Assembly (NCBI RefSeq): GCF_004349135.1
Contig: NZ_SMFN01000010.1
Coordinates: 1 to 64,000 of the forward strand
Direction: 5' to 3'
DNA length: 64,000 nt
From: Flavobacterium sandaracinum
GTDB taxonomy: Bacteria; Bacteroidota; Bacteroidia; Flavobacteriales; Flavobacteriaceae
The position numbers were made by a program, and so were the translations under genes. The notes beneath the pieces were generated by a model. The model saw only the letters and a list, made by a program, of their open reading frames with translations, did no database searches and had not been told where the DNA came from. Below are positions 1 to 10,301 of this stretch, one piece after another; position 1 is the stretch's first letter; every line of letters begins with the position of its first letter.

Positions 1-242
1 TAGCGGTTTTTGACCAGCGTGGCCCGCCTACTTGGTATCTTGGCAGTAGCCAAAGTTCAATTCCCTGTAAAAAATAACTTTATGGGTAAGGGCAGGTGTG
101 CCCAATCCCGAAACTTCGGGAAAGAATATCAGGATAAAATTAGCCTGATTTAAACACCAAAAAAAAAGAGGCTCACTTGCCTCTTGAAATTCCCTCTATT
201 TTTTTAACGATAAGTGCATAGTTCCTGCCAATGTCCGGTTCC
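1..242. other. Unassigned left edge with small hairpins
   Basis: No gene could be supported here. A short open frame runs from the window edge to about 150 but has no recognisable similarity. Two small hairpins are visible: CCCGAAACTTCGGG near 107-120, and GAGGC/GCCTC near 170-183, which is followed by a T-rich stretch and could be a terminator. The stretch probably belongs to the neighbouring cassette of the attC-like array that starts at 243. Confidence 0.4.
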
Positions 243-300
243 GTTCAACCGCGGGTTCATTGTTCGGCTTGCAGCCGCAACGAAACCCTAGCTGTTATGT
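243..300 (-). other. attC-like recombination site (58 bp)
   Basis: An imperfect palindrome is bounded by GTTCAAC (243-249) and GTTATGT (294-300). On the minus strand the right-hand box reads GTTGAAC, an exact match to the integron R' consensus GTTRRRY. The arms GGGTTCATTGTTCGGCT and AGCCGCAACGAAACCC pair imperfectly around TGC, as in attC hairpins. It lies just downstream of the 3' end of the minus-strand gene 319-861, where a cassette attC should be. No integrase gene is visible, so function is inferred from structure only. Confidence 0.5.
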
Positions 301-318
301 GTAGTGCCTTAATTATCT

Positions 319-861
319 TTAAAAATCTGACCATTGCATTGCGTTTTCTTCGACAGGTTTCCATATTACACAATTTGTAAATTTCTGTTTTTCAAAATTT
401 ACATTTAAACTAGGTAACTTATCAAAATATTTTACTGTTCCGATTTCAAATTTAAGAATATAATATGAAGATTTGAAAGCAACTTCATTATCAGAAGACC
501 AAACTAAGTTTAATGTTGAAAAATGAATTTCGGGAATTTTTTTTAAAGTTTTCTTTGGAATATTAACTTCAACACCTTTATATGATATTTTTATTGATGT
601 CCAATTTTTACCATCATATTTTGCATTAATAGTTTCTCCAGTTTTATAATTTAGTTGGGCTTCAATAATTTTTATTTTTCCACTAACTATATCATCACAG
701 TACATTTTCAAATTTGAATCTGTTGAATTAAAGTTTACAACTTCATTGTTCAATAAAGTGAATTTAAAAGATTGCGGTCTTTCAATTCGGTCTTTGTTTG
801 CATAAATGTTTGCAAAAGTTAGAACTAAAATAATTGTCAAAATTGATTTTATATTTCTCAT
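319..861 (-). CDS. Exported hypothetical protein in an attC-like cassette
   Basis: The product has 180 residues and I do not recognise its family. Residues 1-21 form a signal peptide (hydrophobic LTIILVLTFANIYA core), so the mature protein should be periplasmic or surface exposed. The rest is a lysine- and asparagine-rich, beta-prone sequence with no obvious catalytic motif. The gene is enclosed by a 15-bp inverted repeat with one mismatch (294-308 and 879-893), and its 3' end faces the attC-like site at 243-300, which matches cassette polarity. No promoter of the TAnnTTTG type is obvious inside the unit. Small exported proteins of unknown function are common cargo in sedentary cassette arrays. 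Function unknown. Confidence 0.7.
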   Translation of the reverse strand: MRNIKSILTIILVLTFANIYANKDRIERPQSFKFTLLNNEVVNFNSTDSNLKMYCDDIVSGKIKIIEAQLNYKTGETINAKYDGKNWTSIKISYKGVEVNIPKKTLKKIPEIHFSTLNLVWSSDNEVAFKSSYYILKFEIGTVKYFDKLPSLNVNFEKQKFTNCVIWKPVEENAMQWSDF

Positions 862-886
862 TTCTCTAGATTTTCTGGGGCATTAC

Positions 887-1019
887 ACATAACGTTCCCT
901 TGCTACAAGAGGTTTGGGACTAAATTAAGCCTTATTTTCGGATTTGCCTAAACTTCCCAAATACAAGACCATTTTCAAATTAAGCCAATTGCCCAAATCT
1001 CTTGTAGCAAGTGTTACTG
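887..1019 (-). other. attC-like recombination site (133 bp)
   Basis: The site is bounded by ACATAAC (887-893) and GTTACTG (1013-1019). Inside, CTTGCTACAAGAGGTTTGGG (899-918) is an inverted match, with one mismatch, to CCCAAATCTCTTGTAGCAAG (992-1011). This is the L/R box layout of an attC. The outer boxes keep AAC/GTT but do not fit RYYYAAC/GTTRRRY in every position. It separates the two minus-strand cassette-like genes. An 79-codon open frame crossing it on the plus strand is not considered real. Confidence 0.5.
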
Positions 1020-1152
1020 GAGGCTTGTTTTTTGTCGAAATTATGAATCTAACCATAAACTTTCACGTTTTTGTTGGCAGATTTCAATTTTCAGCGCAAC
1101 GCTTTTCAAGTTTCTGTTTTCACATTCCAACATTCCAGAGTTTTGCGCATTT

Positions 1153-1599
1153 TTATAAATCACTTGTGTTAAATCGATTATGAGAAAGCCCCTCTTCGGA
1201 AGTCATCGATCCTAAAAGATTTTTGACAGTATCTCTTTTAATTATAACAATATCGTATGCTTTGAATTGTAAAGGATTTTTCAATAAATTTTTGATTTTT
1301 CTCGCTACCTTTTTTTGAATAGTGACTAAAGAATCATTGTTTTTAGGTAAAATTTCCACATTTATCAGCTGAACAGTTAGAAAGATGTCCAAAGTATCAT
1401 TTACACGAGTTTTGTATCCTTCTATAAAAAGGCTTTTTGTTTTTATTAATTTTTGTATTTCTAGATTAACAAATTGATTATTAACTTTAAATATAGGCTC
1501 AAACTTTGGACTAGACTCTGTCTCAAACTTTGGATTATTGCAAGCCAAGAATAAAAATGGGAAAAAAATTAATATTTTCGATTTATAAGTGAATTTCAT
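1153..1599 (-). CDS. Hypothetical lipoprotein in an attC-like cassette
   Basis: The 148-residue product has a lipoprotein signal: a basic and hydrophobic start ending in LFLACNN, with the lipobox cysteine near residue 20, so it should be anchored in a membrane. The remainder is rich in Lys, Asn, Val and Ile and resembles no family I can name. The unit is bounded by a 16-bp inverted repeat with one mismatch (1013-1028 and 1720-1735), and the similarity of the two arms continues weakly inward. The gene points toward the attC-like site at 887-1019, the arrangement expected of an integron cassette read on the minus strand. Confidence 0.65.
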   Translation of the reverse strand: MKFTYKSKILIFFPFLFLACNNPKFETESSPKFEPIFKVNNQFVNLEIQKLIKTKSLFIEGYKTRVNDTLDIFLTVQLINVEILPKNNDSLVTIQKKVARKIKNLLKNPLQFKAYDIVIIKRDTVKNLLGSMTSEEGLSHNRFNTSDL

Positions 1600-2110
1600 A
1601 ATTTGGGTATTTTGCGAGTTTTTCGGTTTAAATTGCTGGTAACTTTTGAGTTCTACTTAATATTTTCTGCGCAAAAAAAATGCATATTTTCTAATAATTT
1701 TCTTCAGCGTAATTTCGGCACAAGTCTCCAGTAACTCATATATACACGCTACTTCATAGCTATTATCTACCCAAATTTGGGTGTATAGGCGCTACTGCGT
1801 AGCGCTTTATTGACAAATATATAAATAATAATTTTATTACAATTCGCCAACTACCATTTAATTTATTTAATGCGTTTTGAAAATAGGTCCTGTCTTTTAT
1901 CCTACTCTCGCATGAGGGAATGCAGTGGAAATCCTCCCGTTTTTACGGGAGATTGAGAACGTAATGCCCGACCCAGCTGTAACGCTAGTGAAAGCTGGGG
2001 CATGCCCAAAAAAAATCCCTCTTGAAAATATCAAAAGGGTTTCTGTTGCTCCAGTACCGCTGTTTTCGACTGCGCTCGAACTGACAGCTGTATACTCTAT
2101 AAATTGAAAA
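1600..2110. other. Intergenic stretch with several hairpins
   Basis: No gene was found. Contents are the right inverted-repeat arm of the second cassette (1720-1735), a palindrome GCGCTACTGCGTAGCGC near 1787-1803, the hairpin CTCCCGT-TTTT-ACGGGAG near 1934-1951, a CCCAGCT/AGCTGGG stem near 1973-2000, and the palindrome TCGACTGCGCTCGA near 2068-2081. Part of it (1911-1970) looks like a divergent copy of the 3' hairpin element described at 44703. Two open frames here are shadows. Confidence 0.5.
1911..1970 (-). repeat. Divergent copy of 3' hairpin element (copy E)
   Basis: On the minus strand this reads CAATCT, a perfect CCCGT/ACGGG hairpin, then AGGATTTCCACTGC. That matches the core of the element at 44703-44784 (CAATCT, hairpin, AGGATTTTCACTGC), while the outer flanks differ. 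It lies 3' of hflX in the sense orientation of that gene. This is the weakest member of the set. Confidence 0.4.
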
Positions 2111-3361
2111 TTATTCGATTTCGTCCTCGTCTTTGTCCTCTTTCTCCACCGCGTCCTTATAATCTGGATATAAGAATTTATTGTACGGGAAACGGGTGAT
2201 GTGAATGTGTCGAACGGCTTCGTACACGCGTTCTCTGAATTCCTCGAAATTTTCTTTGTTGGTAGCCGAAATGAACAACGCATTTAGTTCGCCTACTCGG
2301 CTCATCCAAGTCGATTTCCATTCTTCTAGCGTGTAATGTCTTGGCGTTTTTTCGGTCATTAAATCATCTTCATCAATTGTCAAATGCTTGTAAGCATCGA
2401 TTTTATTAAACACCATAATTACCGGCTTATCATTGGCTTTAATATCCAACAACGTCTGGTTTACGGATGCGATATGATCTTCAAATTCTGGATGTGAAAT
2501 ATCAACAACATGCAATAACAGGTCGGCTTCACGAACCTCATCCAGCGTACTTTTGAAAGAATCAACTAATTGTGTTGGCAATTTCCTGATAAATCCTACC
2601 GTATCCGAAAGTAAGAAAGGCAAGTTCTTGATGACTACTTTTCGGACAGTGGTATCCAAAGTTGCAAAAAGTTTGTTCTCTACAAAAACATCACTTTTTC
2701 CAACGGCATTCATCAAGGTTGATTTCCCAACATTGGTATATCCTACTAAAGCCACACGAACCATAGCGCCACGATTCCCACGTTGCACACCCATTTGCTT
2801 GTCGATAGTTTTTATTTTGTCTTTCAATAAAGCGATTCGGTCACGAACAATACGCCTGTCGGTTTCAATCTCCGTTTCCCCTGGTCCGCGCATTCCAATT
2901 CCTCCTTTTTGACGTTCTAGGTGAGTCCACATTCCCGAAAGTCTTGGCAATAAATATTGGCATTGTGCCAGTTCTACTTGCGTTCTGGCATACGAAGTTT
3001 CGGCACGTTGCGCAAAAATATCCAGAATAAGGTGCGTTCTATCCAGAATTTTACATTCTGTTATGATTTTAGATATATTTTTTTGTTGGGATGGCGATAA
3101 TTCATCATCAAATACCAACGTCGAAATCTCGTTCTCTTTTACAAACAGATGAATCTCTTCAATTTTTCCTGTTCCTACAAAAGTCTTAGGATTGGGACGT
3201 TCCATTTTTTGTGAAAAACGTTTCACTACTTGGCCTCCTGCGGTAAAAGTCAGAAACTCTAATTCGTCAAGATATTCATTCAGTTTCTCTTCGCTTTGGT
3301 TTTGAGTTACAATACCAACAATAGCCGTTTTTTCGAAATTTATTACTTCTTTTTCTAACAT
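2111..3361 (-). CDS. hflX: Ribosome-associated GTPase HflX
   Basis: HflX is a translational GTPase that binds the large ribosomal subunit and rescues or splits stalled ribosomes under stress. The 416-residue protein has the HflX N-terminal domain (about 15-150), the diagnostic glycine-rich GGIGMRGPGE linker (153-162), and a G domain with G1 GYTNVGKST (207-215), G3 DTVG (253-256) and G4 NKID (319-322). The C-terminus ends in an acidic tail rich in Glu, Asp and Lys. Length fits bacterial HflX. It stands alone, with repeats on both sides. Confidence 0.96.
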   Translation of the reverse strand: MLEKEVINFEKTAIVGIVTQNQSEEKLNEYLDELEFLTFTAGGQVVKRFSQKMERPNPKTFVGTGKIEEIHLFVKENEISTLVFDDELSPSQQKNISKIITECKILDRTHLILDIFAQRAETSYARTQVELAQCQYLLPRLSGMWTHLERQKGGIGMRGPGETEIETDRRIVRDRIALLKDKIKTIDKQMGVQRGNRGAMVRVALVGYTNVGKSTLMNAVGKSDVFVENKLFATLDTTVRKVVIKNLPFLLSDTVGFIRKLPTQLVDSFKSTLDEVREADLLLHVVDISHPEFEDHIASVNQTLLDIKANDKPVIMVFNKIDAYKHLTIDEDDLMTEKTPRHYTLEEWKSTWMSRVGELNALFISATNKENFEEFRERVYEAVRHIHITRFPYNKFLYPDYKDAVEKEDKDEDEIE

Positions 3362-3520
3362 GTCTTTGAATAAGCTACAAATTTAATGATTTGTAAGGGA
3401 CTTTTTGAGTTCTGGGTTTATAAAAAACTAGAAGCCGTGAATAATGATAGTTTATCATGTTAGCTGAAAAGTTTTACGGCAATTTAATCCACATCAAAAT
3501 GTAGCACAGAGTATAAAAAT

Positions 3521-4135
3521 TTTACCTCAATTTCCACAAATCTCCACAAATTTTCAGAATCATCAACATTTCTAACGATCTGCGTCAATCCGTTAAATCT
3601 GCGTGCCATTTTTTTAAATATTCGCCACAGATGAGCACAGATTAAACGGATTCTTTACCATTTAATATATTGGTCAGATTTAAAAGAAAAATTTTACCGC
3701 AAATTCCACAAGTTTCCACAAATTTTTAGAATCATCAACATTTCTAACGATCTGCGTCAATCCGTTAAATCTGCGTGCCATTTTTTTAAATATTCGCCAC
3801 AGATGAGCACAGATTAAACGGATTCTTTACCATTTAATATTGGTCAGATTTAAAAGAAAAATTTTACCGCAAATTCCACAAATTATAAGAATCATCAATA
3901 TTTCTCACGATCTGCGTCAATCCGTTTAATCCGTTTTATCCGTGTGCCATTTCTTTAAATATTCGCCACAGATGAGCACAGATTAAACGGATTTTCCACC
4001 ATTTGATGTACCTCGAAATTTAAAAGAAAATTTTACCGCTAATTCCACAGATTAGCATAGAGGATAAGAATCATCAATATTTCTAACAATCAGTGAAAAT
4101 CCGTTTTATCCGTGTGCCATTTCTTTAAAAAAATT
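3521..4135. repeat. Four tandem non-coding repeats of about 170 bp
   Basis: Copies begin near 3521, 3693, 3863 and 4032, giving periods of 172, 170 and 169 bp; the fourth is partial and diverged. Each unit carries the motifs TTTTACCGCAAATTCCAC, AATCATCAACATTTCTAACG, TCTGCGTCAATCCGTT and CACAGATGAGCACAGATTAA. Copies 1 and 2 are almost identical. No open frame is conserved across units. They fill most of the 925-bp gap between hflX and the divergently transcribed SusR-like gene. Confidence 0.85.
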
Positions 4136-4286
4136 ACCGAAATTTCAGCAAATTAATCTTTGGCAATCTGTGAGATCTGTGGCAAAAAAATAGTTGTGAA
4201 TTGGCGGTAATTTAAAACCTCAAGCTTTTGAATGACCTGTTTTACTAGATTTTTAATTATTTTTACACCAATTAAATTCCATTTGA

Positions 4287-5933
4287 ATGAATCGCTTTTT
4301 GAAAATACTTATTGCATTCTTGGTTCCTGCTTTTCTTTTTGCCCAAAATAATTCTGATGCGCTATTGAAGGAATTAGATCAAACGGTAGCTGATTATGCT
4401 GTTTATTCGAATAAAAAGGAGCTAGAAATCAACAAACTAAAGAAACAGCTATTCCAAACCACAACCGATCTTCAAAAATATACCATTTACGGAAAATTAT
4501 ATGCGGAGTACAAGTCATATCAGTCCGACTCGGCATTGATGTATGCCCGAAAGAGTTTTCAAATAGCAGAAAAACTGAATGACATCCAAAAGCTAAATGA
4601 CGCCCAATTAAATTTGGCTTCCATAATGGGAACTTTAGGAATGTACAAGGAAGCAACCGATATTCTTAATCGAATCAACATCAAGACCTCACCCGAACTA
4701 AAAGGTTATTATTTCACCGTAAACAGCGTCGTTTATGGCTATATGTCAGATTATGCTGCTTCGCTTCAGGAGAAAAAAAAGTATATTTTATTGACTCAGA
4801 AGTACCGTGATTCCTCCTTACAGTATTACAAACCGCAGTCCAGCGCTTACATTATGGCGAAGTCTAGTACACTTCTTGATGATGGGAAACACGATGAAAC
4901 ATTGGTTTTATTACTGAACTATTTCCCGAAGATTAATAATAATAGTCCTGATCGAGCGGTAATTGCCTATATTATTTCGCAGGCGTACCGCCAACAAAAG
5001 AACCTCGATCTGGAGCAAAAATGGTTGACTATTTCAGCTATTTCCGATTTACAGTTGGCCAAAAAAGAATATATTTCGTTGCGGTCTCTGGCTTTTTTGC
5101 ACTATGAAAACGGAGACATTGACCGCGCCGCTACCTATATCAAACGCTCGCTTGAAGATGCCCTTTTTTGTAATGCACGCCTACGAACCTATGAAATATC
5201 GAAGATGCTGCCCATCATCAATGGGGCATACCAAAAGCAAAATGAAACCAATCGATTTCAGTTACTTCTGTTTTTAATTAGTGTGAGTATATTGTCCTTA
5301 TTCTTGTTGGCACTGCTTTTTTTACTTTTTAAACAAATGAAAAAACTATCGAAAGCCAAGCAGGAAATTAGTTTAGCGAACAATGCGCTCTCCGAATTGA
5401 ATCAAGAACTAAACACCTTTAATGAGAAGTTGAACGATACGAATTATACGTTGACCGAAGCCAACCTTTTAAAGGAAATATATATTGGTCGTTACATGGA
5501 TCAGTGTTCCCATTACATAGGAAAATTAGATGAATACCGCCGCAAGTTGAATGTAATGGCGACGTCAGGCAAAATGAATGACCTGATTAGTGCCGTAAAA
5601 TCAAAAGAATTTGTAGAAAATGAGCTTAAGGAATTCTATACCAATTTCGACAAAACATTCTTGCAACTATTCCCTAATTTCATAACAGAATTCAGCGCTT
5701 TGTTGATTGACGACGAAGCCATACAATTGAAGGAAAGCGAACTGCTGAATACGGAACTACGAATCTTTGCGCTGATTCGTTTGGGCATCAAAGACAGCGC
5801 AAAAATTTCGACTTTTCTTCGGTATTCCGTATCCACGATTTACAATTACCGTTCCCAACTCAAAAACAAAGCAGCTGGTGCAAGAGAAGATTTTGAAGCA
5901 AAAGTGATGCGAATAGGAACTAATTTAAAATAG
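4287..5933 (+). CDS. SusR-like membrane-bound transcriptional regulator (DUF6377 type)
   Basis: The layout is a signal peptide (1-20), a periplasmic helical TPR-like region (about 25-320), one membrane segment (about 325-348), a coiled-coil linker, and a cytoplasmic C-terminal domain. Near 490-535 it has an HTH-like segment (FLRYSVSTIYNYRSQL). This is the architecture of SusR, the regulator of starch use in Bacteroides, which senses oligosaccharides in the periplasm and activates sus genes from the membrane. Its length of 548 is also typical. The next gene on the same strand is a SusB-type GH97 glucosidase, which supports a role in alpha-glucan control. The DUF assignment is from memory of the family. 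Confidence 0.8.
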   Translation: MNRFLKILIAFLVPAFLFAQNNSDALLKELDQTVADYAVYSNKKELEINKLKKQLFQTTTDLQKYTIYGKLYAEYKSYQSDSALMYARKSFQIAEKLNDIQKLNDAQLNLASIMGTLGMYKEATDILNRINIKTSPELKGYYFTVNSVVYGYMSDYAASLQEKKKYILLTQKYRDSSLQYYKPQSSAYIMAKSSTLLDDGKHDETLVLLLNYFPKINNNSPDRAVIAYIISQAYRQQKNLDLEQKWLTISAISDLQLAKKEYISLRSLAFLHYENGDIDRAATYIKRSLEDALFCNARLRTYEISKMLPIINGAYQKQNETNRFQLLLFLISVSILSLFLLALLFLLFKQMKKLSKAKQEISLANNALSELNQELNTFNEKLNDTNYTLTEANLLKEIYIGRYMDQCSHYIGKLDEYRRKLNVMATSGKMNDLISAVKSKEFVENELKEFYTNFDKTFLQLFPNFITEFSALLIDDEAIQLKESELLNTELRIFALIRLGIKDSAKISTFLRYSVSTIYNYRSQLKNKAAGAREDFEAKVMRIGTNLK

Positions 5934-8357
<2,424 letters not shown>

Positions 8358-8365
8358 TTAATCAC

Positions 8366-8393
8366 AAAAGGCTGTCCATAAAGACAGCCTTTT
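8366..8393. terminator. Bidirectional Rho-independent terminator
   Basis: The stem AAGGCTGTC/GACAGCCTT encloses a CATAAA-type loop, with A and T runs on the two sides. It sits between the convergent GH97 and FKBP genes. Confidence 0.85.
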
Positions 8394-8415
8394 ATCATTT
8401 TATAATGACCTCAGA

Positions 8416-8877
8416 TTAATTTACTTTGATCAGTTTGACATCAAAAATAAGTACCGAACCACCAGGAATGGGTCCACTACCATTGCTTCCATAACCCAAA
8501 TGAGATGGAATTAGCAAGACTCCGTTTCCACCTTCTTTAAAATACGGAATTCCCTCTGTCCATCCTTTTATCACTTGGTTCAAACCAAATGAAATTCCTT
8601 CTGCTTTACTTTCGTCAAATACATTTCCATTCGTAAAATATCCTTTGTACGCCACGGTTACATTTGATGAAGCTGTTGGTTGAGTTCCAGTTCCCGCTTC
8701 TTTAACCACATAATACAAACCGGAATCGGTTTTTGTAGCGGTCAAATTATTTTTGGCAATGTAATCCACGATTTCTTTTTCGTTTTGAATCGTGTAATCA
8801 ATAGGTTTAGATGCTTCGTTATCCGATAAACAAGAAACAAATAATAAAGAAACAAGTGCTAATAAAGTAGATTTCAT
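8416..8877 (-). CDS. FKBP-type peptidyl-prolyl cis-trans isomerase, lipoprotein
   Basis: The start is placed at the codon that gives MKSTLLALVSLLFVSC, a clean lipoprotein signal with the lipobox cysteine at residue 16. A longer open frame exists, but a TATATTTG promoter element on the minus strand at 8899-8906 lies inside it. The mature protein has one FKBP domain (about 60-153) with the usual VAYKGYFTNGNVFDES and IPSHLGYGSNG segments. It should assist folding of exported proteins at a membrane. It follows the TonB receptor and DUF5689-type lipoprotein but has its own promoter. Confidence 0.92.
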   Translation of the reverse strand: MKSTLLALVSLLFVSCLSDNEASKPIDYTIQNEKEIVDYIAKNNLTATKTDSGLYYVVKEAGTGTQPTASSNVTVAYKGYFTNGNVFDESKAEGISFGLNQVIKGWTEGIPYFKEGGNGVLLIPSHLGYGSNGSGPIPGGSVLIFDVKLIKVN

Positions 8878-8898
8878 GTTATATTTTTTTAAGAAGGG

Positions 8899-8906
8899 CA
8901 AATATA
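8899..8906 (-). promoter_or_regulatory. TAnnTTTG promoter element of the FKBP gene
   Basis: The minus strand reads TATATTTG, the Bacteroidetes -7 element, about 21 bp upstream of the chosen start. No clear -33 TTG was found at the usual distance. Confidence 0.55.
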
Positions 8907-8935
8907 GTGAATTCAAATCTTGTCTTTTATAAAAA

Positions 8936-10291
8936 TTATTTATCCCCAAAAACCTGGACATCATCTATTTGGAAAGCACCATCCAAAGCCAAATTTTTCC
9001 CCGATCCAGTGTACCTAAAAGCGATATTGATCTTGCCTTTATACGAAGATAAATCTATGGCGCCACTTCCTATAAATTGATACCAAGGTGTGGCCTGATT
9101 GGGTAAATTAACCACCAATGGAGTCCAAGTTGCAGTTGCAATATTCAATCCATCAAAATTAGTTGAAACATAAACGTCTAACGCATTTAATGGGGAGTCC
9201 ACGTCTAAATGATGCTGGGCCGTTCTAAAGGTTAATACTTCTTTCGTGTGAACATCCATGTCAATTTTTGGCGAAATCAACCAAGCTACATTCGAAACAA
9301 CTTTAGTTCCTGTGATGTTAAATTCGGCATAACCATTACCAGAATATACTGTCCCTTTCCAGAAAAGTGTTCCTTTTTGAACCAAATTAGCCCAACCGGG
9401 TAAACTCAATTTCGATTTATCTATTGCTGTTTCAAAATCTTCGTAGAAAAAAGGAACTGCTTGCTTTCCAGTCATCACCACATCTTTTTCGGAACGCGGC
9501 AATAATTGGTAATCACTTCCGTATTTTGTCAAAATTCCTCTTACTTTTCCGCTTCCATTAGGAACTATTTTAGTCGCAAAATCGGAAAAACTACTGGTTC
9601 TAAAATAGACTTGATTCCCTAATTTATCCACTAAACCCCAGTTGGTCGCACCACCTACATTATTAGTTTCCTCAAAATAATGACGCCCAATTGCCAAAGC
9701 TGAAAACTGAACATCAGACAACTCAACCAACGTATTCAAATTAGAATCGTTCAACAGTTCCGACAGGGTTAACGACCGAACCAAAGCTTCCTCTTTTATA
9801 TTCGTACATGATGCGTTCAGCACTTTTTTATACTCATTTTGCGAAACTCGACCCACACCACCTTCATTGTAGGAATTCACAAAAATACTTCCAATACGCA
9901 TTCCGCCAAACGAAATATCCGTGTATTGGTCTTTCAACTTGATGTATACTTTATTGCCCAATCTATAGTCAATATACAAGTTGGTAGCATCCACAGGAAC
10001 GCTAAATCCTATGGCGGGTGTTGTGGCTGTTGCCAAAGTCTGAAAGGAAATCGACTTGAAAAAATTTCCCGATTCATCGCTAGAAACTACATACGCCTCA
10101 ATGATATCATTGTATCTGTATTGCGTTACAATGGCATTTGCAACTGCATGAACTTCGCTCACTGTTTTATTTATAACTAAATCTGGTTGGGTACATAGGA
10201 GTTTTGGCGCGGGAATATCATCTGTCACGCAATTACTGAATGTAAAAGGCATCAATAAAAATAAAAAGATGCTGGAAAATGTTGATTTCAT
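8936..10291 (-). CDS. DUF5689-type lipoprotein with choice-of-anchor J-like C-terminus
   Basis: The 451-residue protein has a lipoprotein signal (lipobox FSNC, cysteine 21). Residues about 35-270 look like the DUF5689 domain found in Bacteroidetes surface lipoproteins, with the repeated pattern of YVVSSDESGNFFKSI and later LPRSEKDVV. Residues about 280-451 form a beta-sandwich of the choice-of-anchor J type (FFYEDFET, WLISPKIDM, DDVQVFG). It begins only 11 bp after the TonB-dependent receptor ends, so the two are almost certainly co-transcribed and act together at the outer membrane. It takes the position that SusD would hold in a SusCD pair, though it is not SusD-like. The ligand is unknown. 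Confidence 0.82.
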   Translation of the reverse strand: MKSTFSSIFLFLLMPFTFSNCVTDDIPAPKLLCTQPDLVINKTVSEVHAVANAIVTQYRYNDIIEAYVVSSDESGNFFKSISFQTLATATTPAIGFSVPVDATNLYIDYRLGNKVYIKLKDQYTDISFGGMRIGSIFVNSYNEGGVGRVSQNEYKKVLNASCTNIKEEALVRSLTLSELLNDSNLNTLVELSDVQFSALAIGRHYFEETNNVGGATNWGLVDKLGNQVYFRTSSFSDFATKIVPNGSGKVRGILTKYGSDYQLLPRSEKDVVMTGKQAVPFFYEDFETAIDKSKLSLPGWANLVQKGTLFWKGTVYSGNGYAEFNITGTKVVSNVAWLISPKIDMDVHTKEVLTFRTAQHHLDVDSPLNALDVYVSTNFDGLNIATATWTPLVVNLPNQATPWYQFIGSGAIDLSSYKGKINIAFRYTGSGKNLALDGAFQIDDVQVFGDK

Positions 10292-10301
10292 ATATTTTAA
10301 T

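Noticed and set aside
1..150. Open frame 1 from the window edge
   Set aside because: It begins with a stop codon at base 1, gives about 48 residues without recognisable similarity, and overlaps a small hairpin.
944..1183. Plus-strand open frame of 79 codons
   Set aside because: It runs through the attC-like palindrome and into the 3' end of the opposite cassette gene, has no domain or signal, and its composition is that of antisense DNA.
1897..2283. Minus-strand frame of 128 codons and plus-strand frame 1925-2107
   Set aside because: Both cross intergenic hairpins, and the first overlaps the end of hflX in another frame; the products are low-quality sequence.
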